Assembly (NCBI GenBank): GCA_034231615.1
Contig: CM067306.1
Location: 66,320,579 to 66,384,578, forward strand
Length of the DNA: 64,000 nt
Source: Meghimatium bilineatum
Lineage: Eukaryota; Mollusca; Gastropoda; Stylommatophora; Philomycidae
Reading direction: 5' to 3'
Shown: positions 54,976-64,000 of the stretch, piece by piece
How the letters are laid out: each line of letters begins with the position of its first letter
Position numbering within the stretch: position 1 is the first letter of the stretch
The notes under the pieces: model-generated
What the model saw: only the letters and a program-made list of their open reading frames with translations
Databases searched by the model: none
What the model was told of the DNA's origin: nothing
Made by a program: the position numbers and the translations under genes

Positions 54976-55316
54976 CAGTTTTTTTCCAACCTTTTTTCTA
55001 CAATCCCCACTTCAGTTTTTCTACAATCCCCACTAAGTTTTTCTACAATCCCCACTTAAGTTTTTCTACAATCCCCACTTAAGTTTTTCTACAATCCCCA
55101 CTTAAGTTTTTCTACAATCCCCACTTAAGTTTTTTTACAATCCCCACTTAAGTTTTTCTAAAATTATCATGTCCTCTTACATAATATATATATATATTTT
55201 TATATTAAAAAATTGAATTATTCCTAAATGAAGCCTAATTACAACTTGTTCGAATTGTCCACCTGAACAGCCTAATTACCCCCCTGTGAGGCGTGGGCCC
55301 CACGTTTGGAAACACT
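54976..55316. mobile_element. hAT-like MITE copy 2 with internal expansion
   Basis: Starts CAGTTTTTTTCCAACC and ends GTTTGGAAACACT. The inner words AAAATTATCATG, TTGAATTATTCC, GAACAGCCTAATTACCCCCC and TGTGAGGCGTGGGCCCCACG match the 188-bp copy at 34.68 kb in order. It is about 150 bp longer because of a tandem array near its left end. It sits inside the flanking CTGAACTGAA array, so it inserted there. Confidence 0.75.
54992..55160. repeat. 22-bp tandem array, about 7 copies, inside MITE
   Basis: AAGTTTTTCTACAATCCCCA plus CTT. Copy 1 at 34.7 kb has the single equivalent CCCCACCAAAGTCTTTCTAA. Confidence 0.93.
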
Positions 55317-55496
55317 TTTCTAGCTGGAAAATAGTGTTTTAATTTCAACTAGACAACGGTGTTTTGTTCTGAGTTTGATAATAATGTTTCGCTCTGAACT
55401 GAACATTGGTATCTTGTTCTGAACTGGATATTGGTCTCGTTCTGAGGTGCACAATGATATTTTCAGTTTATCTTTCCAGTGAATATAATGATATGG
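55317..55496. repeat. Right remainder of the CTGAACTGAA array
   Basis: TTCTGAACTGGATATTGGTC and relatives repeat at about 25-28 bp, as on the left side of the MITE. Confidence 0.6.
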
Positions 55497-55880
55497 TACG
55501 AAACATTTAGAAATATACATTTATTGCATGTTCCATTGAATTATTTACATTTATTGCATGTTCCCTTGCACTATTTATATTTATTGGATGTTCCCTTGCA
55601 TTATTTATATTTATTGCATGTTCCCTTGCACTATGTACATTTATGGAATGTTCCCTACAATATGTACGTTCAGGGGATTTTCTATTGCATTATGTAGATT
55701 TATGGGATGTCCCCTTGCAATATGTACATTTGTAATATGTTCCCTTGCGATGTGTTTCTTGGATGTACCTTGTAATGTGTACATTAATGGGATGTCCCCT
55801 TGCAAAGATATCAATTTATGGGATGCCCCCTTGCACTATATCCATTTCTTAGATATTATCTTGCAATATCTACATGTATG
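55497..55880. repeat. 30-bp degenerate array, about 12 copies
   Basis: CATTTATTGCATGTTCCCTT plus GCACTATTTA; drifts to ATGGGATGTCCCCTTGCAA on the right. Confidence 0.9.
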
Positions 55881-55929
55881 TAATATCATTATGAAAGTAC
55901 ATGCTGAGAGGAGATTGGTGGGACTTATT

Positions 55930-56315
55930 AAATAACTCAGTTGTCCAGAGCATTACATCGATATACTGCCCTGGTCATGCTGGGGTCAGAAGAAGAGAGA
56001 GTCGACTTATTGGCAGGCAATGCGGCGATATACGTCACTTTGCTGAGAAGAGATAAAGCAGACTTAATGAAGGCAGTAATAAATACATTTCAAGATGCAG
56101 ATGATATCTTTGAGGTTGAGAACGTACACATACAGAGAATATTAGAAATGTGAGTATCTAGAGGTGAGGGGAGGAAAAGTAAATTTTTTGGAAAGTCCCG
56201 AAGATCACACAATCAACACCTGACCGGTACTATGAGTCTACATACACTGGGATGACTGCTGGAACGGAGGACGGAGCACTTATGGGAATGCCCCATGTGC
56301 TGTGAAGGCAGTTTC
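55930..56315 (+). mobile_element. LINE group RH, RNase H domain and tail, decayed
   Basis: One frame reads PGHAGV and, after a one-base shift, ERVDLLAGNA, DKADLMKAVINTF and later GKSRRSHNQHLTG. PGHxGV..NExADxLAG is the RNase H block that carries the conserved His, here intact. The tail matches 28.08-28.26 kb. Confidence 0.7.
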
Positions 56316-56462
56316 TAATCAAGTCAAGAATCAAGAAGTAGTCTATTTATGTGATTTTCTTTGCAATGTGTCCATTTTTGGTATGTTCTCTTGCAATATG
56401 TTTATTTTCTAACTACATTGTTGGAAACTGGTAGGGATGATTATCTAAATTAAGAAGGAGAC

Positions 56463-56589
56463 TTGTGAAGGAGAACTACGTTGAGAGAAATAGAGAGATT
56501 GATATCTACATTGAGAGATAGAGAGATAGAGAGAGAAGTTAAGGATAGATATCTACATTGAGAGAAAAGTGAAGGATAGATACATATAC

Positions 56590-56641
<52 letters not shown>

Positions 56642-56700
56642 GAAGAATATATATCTACATTGAGAGAGAGAGAGAAGTGAAGGATACATATCTACAATGA
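56463..56700. repeat. GA-rich array: 36-40 bp units around (GA)n
   Basis: GATATCTACATTGAGAGA with AAGTGAAGGATA recurs four to five times; (GA)n of about 48 bp lies at 56588-56637. Confidence 0.85.
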
Positions 56701-57590
56701 AAATATACGGGAACGAGCACAACAGTGTGCTCAATTAGACAACGATATGGCTGTTCCATATACGTTCAAACTGTGGAGGTACGGATAGAATGAATGTGAG
56801 GAGAGGAGGAAGAATTGAGAAAGATTCAGAAAGTTCGTGAAGAAGTGAAGAATAATGAGAAGTATAGAAAAAAGTGGAGAAATAATAACAAAATTAGGGC
56901 TGATAGATAGATTAATAAGGGAGGAAGAAAAGAAAGGAAGAGTAAACAATAGCGGAGGTTAAACATGTAGGAGGGACCAGAATAAATACAATGAAAATCT
57001 AAAATCATAACTTAACGACAATAATGTCATTATATTAGATCAAATAAAATAGAAGAATTACCTTGATGAAATATCACCTGCACGTTATGAGATATGTATT
57101 TATTAGAAATTACCTGGGCAGGTAATACTGTATTGATTCAGTACATCCAGTGACACCTACTTATATGTTCTTAGATGATTTCTTACACGATATGTGCCTA
57201 ATATCCAGTAATGATAATCGATATATTAGCACGAACTGATCAACGTATCAATTTCCAAGAAATCACGTAATGTCAAATATACGATTTAGAAAATCGATTT
57301 GTTTGTCAGTCTGTTGAAGTTGATACCTATAAAACGTGTCCACACATACTCGTAAATTCCGTTTTTTGTGTAAATCCTCGAACGGAAACAGAGAACAGAA
57401 AATCACAGATGAAAACACGATCATCATTGCATCCATGGAAACGTCAGTAAATATTTTCTAAGTTACGAATAATCCTGCAACAGATGTTTCTAAAACATTT
57501 CAAATAAAATCCAGGAATCGTATCCAACGTTAGCTTACATTGCAAGTAATGTTCGGTTAGACCAAATTACTTAGGAAACAATCAAGATAA
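56701..57590. other. Unassigned, left part purine-rich
   Basis: No gene or repeat recognised. Confidence 0.3.
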
Positions 57591-57599
57591 GGTATCGCG

Positions 57600-57790
57600 G
57601 CCCATTGGAACACAGCTTGTCACATGTCAGTCCATGCTGACTATATATACACGAAGGCATCTTTGGAAATACGCAAATTAATATTTCTTCTTTGCAGACC
57701 CCATTTTGGACATTTTTATTTCTGACGTCACAGAATGCGTCATTCCGGGTAGTAAATTTAACTAGAATCGACAGCCAGGCCGATGAGAAT
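57600..57790 (+). promoter_or_regulatory. Candidate promoter or exon edge
   Basis: CCATTGG (inverted CCAAT) is at 57602-57608 and TATATATA at 57642-57649. An acceptor-like TTTCTTCTTTGCAG ends at about 57697 and is followed by TGACGTCA and a 43-codon open stretch (TPFWTFLFLTSQNASFRVV, stop TAG). Promoter and terminal-exon readings exclude each other, and I cannot choose. Confidence 0.22.
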
Positions 57791-58424
57791 ATCGATCTTT
57801 ATGGCTAGAAATAGCCCGGAACATCTATTATGATGCCATATTTAGCTTAATCAAACCTAACACTTCTAAAATCGGGTAGCGATTTTTGGTTCCTCGTGTA
57901 GAAACTTGTTGCGATCAATAGTTCCATCCTGTTCAAGGTATGCCAAAGACACGTTGTTTCCTGAAGGAAATTGTTAGTTCGTGTAGGATTTGATGTTGAT
58001 TATATTTGTGCTGGGATGTATTTCCCATCATCCCATGATGATGGATAAATGTGAAACATAACAACATTCATTTCCGTGTTCATGTCATCATCAAATTCTC
58101 TCTACATAATTATTTGTTTCAGAGACTTTTTGAAGGTTGAGATTATGAGATGGTTAATGATCGTCGTTTTTAGATGATGGCATACGATGATGATGTCATT
58201 TGGCATTTTTACAGGCGGACGGGAAGCAGGTCGCTGTAAAATTTGTAATGGACAATGAAACCATTAAATTGGTCAACTGTCGAGACACATAGTCCCTACG
58301 TGTCATAGATGATCGCTTGACCTGTTGGTTTTATAGAATAAAATATCCCCTCCCCCATTTGTATTATCCCCCTCTGGAATATGTTGATAAGTTGCAAGAG
58401 ACAAGCAAAACCAACACGCGTAGA
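57791..58424. other. Unassigned sequence
   Basis: Nothing recognised. Confidence 0.3.
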
Positions 58425-58730
58425 AATAAAGTGATAAGTATTGCTTCGGTTAGAACACGGTGATAAGTATTGTTTCTGTACAACACGGTGATAGGTATTA
58501 CTTCTGTACAACAAGGTGATAAGTATTGCTTCGGTTCAACAAGGCGACAAGTATTGCTTTAGTACAACAATGTGATAAGTATTGCTATGGTACAACACAG
58601 TGATAAGCATTGCTTCGGTACAACAATGTGATAAGTATTGCTTCGGTACAACATGGTGATTAGTATTGCTTTGGTATAACCCGGTGATAACTAGTAATTC
58701 GGTACAACATGGTGATACGTATTGCTTCGG
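58425..58730. repeat. 27-bp degenerate array, about 11 copies
   Basis: GATAAGTATTGCTTCGGTAC plus AACATGT. Confidence 0.9.
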
Positions 58731-58780
58731 AACATTCCATTTTAACTGAGAATTTCACCCTGACTTTCACTACTAGAAGG

Positions 58781-59024
58781 CCTACCAACAGAAGACCTAC
58801 CAACAGAAGACCTACCAACAGAAGACCTACCAACAGAAGACCTACCAACAGAAGACCTACCAACAGAAGACATACCAACAGAAGACCTACCAACAGAAGA
58901 CCTACCAACAGAAGACCTACCAACAGAAGATCTACCAACAGAAGACCTACCAACAGAAGACCTACCAACAGAAGACCTACCAACAGAAGACCTACCAACA
59001 GAAGACCTAACAACAGAAGACATA
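58781..59024. repeat. 15-bp tandem array, about 16 copies
   Basis: AGAAGACCTACCAAC. Five codons; open in four frames (RRPTN on plus). Confidence 0.97.
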
Positions 59025-59195
59025 TTCAATCAAGCCTTTTGGTAATCAATATTTATCCACTGGTTTCTAAACTCTGCATTATTGGCTGTGCATTTCCCCT
59101 GGAACTAGTCAAAAGAATCGAGAGGGTTTAGATGCACATGCAAATGTGTAGGACATTTTTTCCATGGTTCATGTTGGGGCATGCTTTTGATTGTT
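59025..59195. other. Unassigned sequence
   Basis: Nothing recognised. Confidence 0.3.
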
Positions 59196-59199
59196 CCCG

Positions 59200-59270
59200 T
59201 GAATGTCATTGGTCGGCGTCACCCAGGTTACACAAAGAATATAAATAGTGAGCAATGAAAGTACATAGGT
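59200..59270 (+). promoter_or_regulatory. Candidate CCAAT-TATA promoter
   Basis: ATTGG at 59208-59212 and TATAAATA at 59240-59247, 28 bp apart. The downstream 300 bp are free of repeats but show no recognised coding frame. Confidence 0.25.
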
Positions 59271-59638
59271 GGTTTAAACCATCACCCTTAATAATGCTGA
59301 TTCTCCGCTTTGTTTTTTATTCTGATGTTAGATCTTATTTGACGATTAGTTGTAATCTGACCACGAATAATGGGTTGAAAAACTCGTGCACGCGCTGCTA
59401 ACAACACGGGACAAGAAATTCTGCGTCCCCACGTCGCCCGTACTCAAACATATCAGATGGTAACTCCAACCTCCTGAAATACTCAGAACCAAATCTTGAC
59501 CGTTTCTAAGAAAGATCTTAACTGAATTAATTCGTTACGTTTTTGATTATTGCTGGGATTTCGGTTAGTCGCTATCTACATACTTAGAATCGCGTGCCAT
59601 AAATAGCCATGACAACTCCAAGTATGTAAATAGTCAAA
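59271..59638. other. Non-repetitive sequence
   Basis: Moderately GC-rich around 59380-59450; no coding pattern recognised. Confidence 0.3.
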
Positions 59639-59880
59639 TTTCAAAAAAAATTTGGTTACTGCATGTTCTCCTGTGAAGGAGTGCACGGAGGATTTCTATG
59701 GGCTGTAGAAATAATGTCCGCTGTGCCATAGCAGACGCCACGTCATGTACAGGAAGAATTTTGATTGCAACTCCGAAAGAAAAAATCTCACCCAACCGTA
59801 GATCGAACCCGGGTCCTAAAGGGTATGATAACGCCGATCTAACCACACGGCCATGCGCTCCACACATATAAATAGTGACC
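59639..59880 (-). mobile_element. tRNA-derived SINE, full length with target duplication
   Basis: Minus strand: GGAGCGCATGGCCGTGTGGT with A box TGGCCGTGTGGTTAGA, then B box GGGTTCGATCT about 35 bp on, a ~130-bp body (GACGTGGCGTCTGCTATGGC) and an end TTTTTTTTGAAA. TAAATAGT is found on both sides (about 59627 and 59868), a likely target-site duplication. The open frame HGRVVRSALSYPLGPGF over the head is a known artefact of such SINEs. Confidence 0.8.
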
Positions 59881-60060
59881 ATCCGAAATCCAAAAAGGGA
59901 CCCTTCAGCGCCTCGAACTGCCGCGTGACAATTCTAGATACCTGGTCTTAAGGATCATAGAGACAGCCATGATCAAATACACAAGGCAGATTGGAGGTGG
60001 GGAGTCAAAGTCGTGTTTCTCGTGTAATTTAAATCAGGGAGGGAGGGGGTCCATCATGAG
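59881..60060. other. Unassigned sequence
   Basis: Nothing recognised. Confidence 0.3.
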
Positions 60061-60138
60061 TACGTGCCACAAATTCCAAACATTATAATAAAATGCCATA
60101 TTTATCTCATCATGAACATCGGAGGACTACAAGTTTTA

Positions 60139-60310
60139 GAAATCTGATGTATAAGCAATAGTTTTACTAACAGAAATCTGATGTATAAGCAATAGTTTTA
60201 CTAACAGAAATCTGATGTATAAGCAATAGTTTTACTAACAGAAATCTGATGTATAAGCAATAGTTTTACTAACAGAAATCTGATGTATAAGCAATAGTTT
60301 TACTAACAGA
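60139..60310. repeat. 34-bp array, 5 copies, made from the LINE YADD box
   Basis: GAAATCTGATGTATAAGCAA plus TAGTTTTACTAACA, nearly identical. In LINE frame the unit corresponds to NL.Y(A) then (T)VLLTE, with the DD codons lost. Confidence 0.95.
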
Positions 60311-60390
60311 AAAAACGAACAAGATCTACAGAACATAATCAAATCAACAAAAAGATTCAGCGAACATCAAAACCTGTTTTTTAATATGAA

Positions 60391-60628
60391 AAAGACAAAA
60401 ATAATATCAACAAACACATTGAAAACATGACTTAGAAATAATATCAACAAACACATTGAAAACATGACTTAGAAATAATATCAACAAACACATTGAAAAC
60501 ATGACTTAGAAATAATATCAACAAACACATTGAAAACATGACTTAGAAATAATATCAACAAACACATTGAAAACATGACTTAGAAATAATATCAACAAAC
60601 ACATTGAAAACGTGACTTAGAAATAATA
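60391..60628. repeat. 37-bp array, about 6.4 copies, inside LINE after KKTK
   Basis: AATAATATCAACAAACACAT plus TGAAAACATGACTTAGA. The first unit is continuous with the LINE codons KIISTNTLKT. Confidence 0.95.
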
Positions 60629-60761
60629 TTGATAAATGTGTTGCAGAATTTGTGACAAACTTCAAACAATCAGGAGATGAGATAAACATTTCAAACTACT
60701 GCACAGTCCAGATCAAGATGAGAACAGCAATGGAGTCAGGGTGTGAACACAGGAATACATG

Positions 60762-60925
60762 TATGCTTGATACATACATGTGTGTTTCCATGCTTGATAC
60801 ATACATGTGTGTTTCCATGCTTGATACATACATGTGTGTTTCCATGCTTGATACATACATGTGTGTTTCCATGCTTGATACATACATGTGTGTTTCCATG
60901 CTTGATACATACATGTGTGTTTCCA
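60762..60925. repeat. 27-bp array, 6 copies, inside LINE
   Basis: CATGCTTGATACATACATGT plus GTGTTTC. ACATACATGTGT gives each unit a local palindromic core. Confidence 0.95.
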
Positions 60926-61307
60926 AGGAGGATCTACGGACGCGTAGCATAGACAATACAGACTGTATCAAAGATAATACCATGCTATTGAATTAAAGTC
61001 TTTTAGGAGAGTCTTGCAAATATCATGGAAAGAAAAAAGTCGAACCAAGAGGTGCTAAACAAAATCAACGTTCAAGAAGGCTGGCTTCTAAACAACGTAT
61101 TGAGAAGGACTTTATGTTATTTCGATCATGTATAGAGAAATAGTGGTATGGAAAGAATGTTGTTGGAGGAAGGAAAGAAAAATGTAGAGGAAAGGTCATC
61201 GAAGACGTCGTTGGGCAAGAAATCCAAGAATGCATGCATGTGTCGCTTAAGGAAGCAGAAAAACTCGCCCAAAACCGAGGAGATTTCATGAGATTCGTAG
61301 AAAATAC

Positions 61308-61428
61308 AATCATGGGGAAGACATTTATAACGAAGATAACTATAGGGAAGACAATCAGAGGGAAGGAAATCATAGGGAACACACTCATGGGGAAGCCAAT
61401 CATAGGGAAAACAACTTTCTGGAAAGTA
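61308..61428. repeat. 18-bp array, about 6.5 copies, inside LINE C-terminus
   Basis: CATAGGGAAGACAATC-type units, six codons (GKTIIG), more diverged than the other three arrays. Ends at TTTCTGGAAAGTATA, the normal LINE end. Confidence 0.85.
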
Positions 61429-61584
61429 TATGTCAAATAACAACAACAATAGAATGATAGTTAATCTCTACCAGCAATCCACAAGATTGCATACCTTCAA
61501 TGTGAATATAACAATCAATAATAGTGTATGTCATCAGTGTGAATGTAACAATCAATAAGACCCGACCAACAGTCAACTCGGAAT

Positions 61585-62060
61585 GGTACGTGTTAAAACA
61601 CACTAGAATTGAACACAATGGTACGTGTTAAAACACACTAGAATTGAACACAATGGTACGTGTTAAAACACACTAGAATTGAACACAACGGTACGTGTTA
61701 AAACACACTAGAATTGAACACAATGGTACGTGTTAAAAAACACTAGAATTGAACACACGGTACGTGTTAAAACACACTAGAATTGAACACAATGGTACGT
61801 GTTAAAACACACTAGAATTGAACACAATGGTACGTGTTAAAACACACTAGAATTGAACACACGGTACGTGTTAAAACACACTAGAATTGAACACAATGGT
61901 ACGTGTTAAAACACACTAGAATTGAACACAACGGTACGTGTTAAAACACACTAGAATTGAACACAATGGTACGTGTTAAAAAACACTAGAATTGAACACA
62001 CGGTACGTGTTAAAACACACTAGAATTGAACACAATGGGACGTGTTAACAAACACTAACA
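61585..62060. repeat. 35-bp array, about 13.5 copies
   Basis: AATGGTACGTGTTAAAACAC plus ACTAGAATTGAACAC. GTGTTAAAACAC is nearly self-complementary. Variants AACGG, ACGG (1-2 bp shorter) and AAAACAC mark sub-blocks that recur about every 240 bp. Confidence 0.96.
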
Positions 62061-62434
62061 TTGAACAGGATAGATTAAATCAAACATATATACTAAAGAT
62101 TAAGTTTAGATTATAATCAAAATGGTTGAATGATATAATGTCCAGCACACCACACAACACAGCGGCGAAACTGTGCATATACGTTCTTGCATCAGCGCCA
62201 CCTCTCATTGTTTGCTTGATACACTATACAAGTCTGTGAGTACAGAAAAATTAACACAATAGCAAATACAATATAGAAAAACATTTTTCAAATTTTAATA
62301 TTATTTTAGGATTGACTTAAATGTACTCAGGTTTGCACAATGTATTATATTCTTCTCAGGTTCGCGGGTACGTTTGCAATAATTATAAAATCTAGTTAGA
62401 AAAATTATGGAAAAGAAAGAAACTAGGATCGAAA
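62061..62434. other. AT-rich unassigned sequence
   Basis: Nothing recognised. Confidence 0.3.
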
Positions 62435-62602
62435 ATTTCCCATCGAAGACGAATGTGTCGGGCCATTGGCGCAAATAAAACTGTGACATAATGCATTTCC
62501 ATTCTCTGGACTACATCCTGCTGGAAATCTAGTCGGACCATGCTCCTGCTGTAAGGGAGATCCAGCGGGAGTTTGATCATGTACGCTTAAGAAGAAGAAG
62601 GA
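62435..62602 (+). mobile_element. SINE family A copy with AAGAAGAAG tail
   Basis: CGAAGACGAATGTGTCGGGC, CCATTGGCGCAAATAAAACT, CTACATCCTGCTGGAAATCT, CCAGCGGGAGTTTGATCATG and AAGAAGAAGAAGG. This is the only plus-strand copy and shows the tail at the 3' end directly. Confidence 0.8.
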
Positions 62603-62606
62603 TCAA

Positions 62607-62765
62607 AAAGTTTAGAAAAATGAAAGAATAATTGAAGAGAAAAGTTGAGGAAAAATGAAAGAATAATTGATGAGAAAAGTTGAGGAAAAATGAAAGAATA
62701 ATTGATGAGAAAGGTTGAGGAAAAATGAAAGAATAATTGATGAGATAAGTTGAGGAAAAAAATGA
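62607..62765. repeat. 35-bp tandem array, about 4.5 copies
   Basis: GAAAAATGAAAGAATAATTG plus ATGAGAAAAGTTGAG. It begins at the SINE tail. Confidence 0.95.
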
Positions 62766-62910
62766 CCGAATCTGGGATTAGAAATGTTTGGGTAATATTG
62801 TCTCATCACCAGTGTTTGAGGAAAAAATATATATAATCTAGGATCCGAATATTTTAGGGGTGGGGGGGGGAGTGGAGGGGAAATCTAGAATAGTAAATTC
62901 TATAATATGA
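62766..62910. other. Unassigned, with G-rich stretch
   Basis: GGGGTGGGGGGGGGAGTGGAG near 62858. Nothing else recognised. Confidence 0.3.
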
Positions 62911-63127
62911 TGAAGTTATCATTAGTCTAGTTATATGTTTGAATTGAAGTTATCATTAGTCTAGTTATATGTTTGAATTGAAGTTATCATTAGTCTAGTT
63001 TTATGTTTGAATTGAAGTTATCATTAGTCTAGTTATATGTTTGAATTGAAGTTATCATTAGTCTAGTTATATGTTTGAATTGAAGTTATCATTAGTCTAG
63101 TTATATGTTTGAATTGAAGTTATCATC
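62911..63127. repeat. 34-bp tandem array, about 6.3 copies
   Basis: GAAGTTATCATTAGTCTAGT plus TATATGTTTGAATT, nearly identical copies. Confidence 0.97.
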
Positions 63128-63424
63128 TAAGTATGGGGGAAACCCGTGTATGAGAAAAGGGGCGGGGGGCAAGTCTGTATATAAGAAGAATGAAGGTTGC
63201 GCCCACGGATGAGAAAAATGTAGGTCATGTCTGAAAATAAAATAATGAAGGTCAAGCCCGCAGGTGACAAAAAAAGTCACTATTCAAATTTGTTGTTGGA
63301 ACTAAAATCAACAGGATGAGAAAAAGTATATGCATCAATGAGTAGCAGAGGAAATAATTTAGTCCCACACTTTGTGACACATATACAGAGAAAATGTATG
63401 TGTGGCAAGTCTGTCCTGGACTTA
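63128..63424. other. Unassigned, degenerate ~45-bp repeats
   Basis: GTATGAGAAAA, GGATGAGAAAA, GGTGACAAAAA with AAGTC/AGGTC words recur loosely at 40-50 bp. No gene seen. Confidence 0.35.
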
Positions 63425-63780
63425 TAGTTCAAGCTAGCTGCCCGTGTAGAGACTCTAGTGTGAACGTCTCGTTCAAGCTAGCTGCCCGTGTGGAGACTTT
63501 TGTCTGAACGTCTTGTTCAAGGTAGCTGCCCGTGTGGAGACCCTAGTCTGAAATTCTAGCTGAGGGTGCTGCCCGTGTGGAAACCCTAGTCTGAACTTCT
63601 ATTTCAAGGTAGCTGCCCGTGTGGACACCCTAGTCTGAACTTCTATTTCAAGGTAGCTGCCCGTGTGGAAACCCTAGTCTGAACTTCTATTTCAAGGTAG
63701 CTGCCCGTGTGGAAACCCTAGTCTGAACTTCTATTTCAAGGTAGCTGCCCGTGTGGAAACCCTAGTCTGAACGTCTAGTT
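63425..63780. repeat. 44-bp tandem array, about 8 copies
   Basis: GCTGCCCGTGTGGAAACCCT plus AGTCTGAACTTCTATTTCAA and GGTA; left copies more diverged than right ones. Confidence 0.95.
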
Positions 63781-64000
63781 CACAGTGTAAAACATAGAAT
63801 CAATGTCTTCTTTTCAAACATGTCGTAAGATCCAATTAAGGAAGTGTGGGGGGGGGGACAGGGGAGCGAATATGCCGACAACCTGTCACATGTGAAAAAA
63901 TTGTCATATCGTGTCTGAATTTCTGACTTGTATTTTCCGTCAAATCATCCCTCATGAGGACGAAGAAATTCAAGCGAGCGAACCTTTGTCCTATCGTGTG
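63781..64000. other. Unassigned sequence to window edge
   Basis: Nothing recognised. Confidence 0.3.

Larger units (their letters stand above)
60061..61440 (+). mobile_element. LINE group 8 copy carrying four internal arrays
   Basis: Plus-strand LINE protein in order: remnants of the YADD box (NLMYK..IVLLTE) in a 34-bp array; NEQDLQNIIKSTKRF and NMKKTKIIS; a 37-bp array; then ISNYCTVQIKMRTAMES; a 27-bp array; then KSFRRVLQISWKEK (YRR.LRISWKEK box), NVLRRTLCYFDHV, CMHVSLKEAEKLAQNR; an 18-bp array; and TTFWKVYVK with stop. Most segments are open in one of two frames. The left border is not certain. This is the widest LINE coverage in the window. Confidence 0.8.

Noticed and set aside
58781-59024. 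RRPTN repeats as an extension of a LINE GRPRRR block
   Set aside because: No other LINE motif lies within 300 bp on either side.
59639-59880. tRNA gene and an 82-codon frame HGRVVRSALSY
   Set aside because: A and B boxes are present but the acceptor stem does not pair and a SINE body follows; the frame is a common artefact of tRNA-derived SINEs.

Overview
The window looks like intergenic or deeply intronic DNA from an animal genome, most probably a lophotrochozoan and best guess a gastropod mollusc. Grounds: AT-rich DNA with no bacterial-style gene packing, many decayed non-LTR retrotransposon (LINE) 3' ends, tRNA-like SINEs with A/B boxes, and a SINE family ending in (AAG)n with a block reading TTAGTCGCCTTTTACGACA, a type I associate with mollusc repeats. 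That last point is recall, not a search result. I find no confidently intact host gene. The longest open frames are translations of tandem repeats.

Layout: by hand tally about 21 kb of the 64 kb, roughly a third, is tandem repeat. There are about 70 arrays with units of 3-59 bp, most unrelated to each other. The largest are a GA-rich ~30-bp array (2.4-3.4 kb), a 675-bp uninterrupted GATA array (12.29-12.96 kb), a (GTA)n block (16.0-17.0 kb), a 36-bp array of about 41 copies (20.4-21.9 kb), an 11-bp array (26.9-27.6 kb), a 23-bp array (35.15-35.69 kb), a 38-bp array (39.0-39.6 kb) and a 28-bp array (46.9-47.6 kb). Between them lie about 20 LINE fragments from at least eight sequence groups on both strands, several SINE copies, two long fold-back elements, a hAT-like MITE with terminal inverted repeats and a near-perfect 8-bp duplication, and other dispersed repeats present two or more times.

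The main result is that many arrays are not random satellite. They sit inside LINE reverse-transcriptase coding sequence and are expansions of LINE codons, because LINE protein can be read up to the array, through the unit, and again after it. Clear cases are the 36-bp array (12 codons before RWAGHMVRMKD), the 11-bp and 37-bp arrays just after the YADD box, a 34-bp array made from the YADD box itself, a 23-bp array at the CExWTL box, and four separate arrays in one LINE copy at 60.1-61.4 kb. Two non-LINE dispersed elements show the same behaviour: one copy is plain and its sister carries an expanded segment. The window is therefore a good place to study how minisatellites arise inside transposon copies.

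Possible host signals are weak: a candidate first exon with a splice donor, two CCAAT boxes and three full CRE palindromes at 17.2-17.85 kb (minus strand), a cluster of four TGACGTCA sites at 31.4-31.8 kb, and three CCAAT/TATA-like promoter candidates. Coordinates of array edges and LINE ends were read by eye and may be off by several bases.
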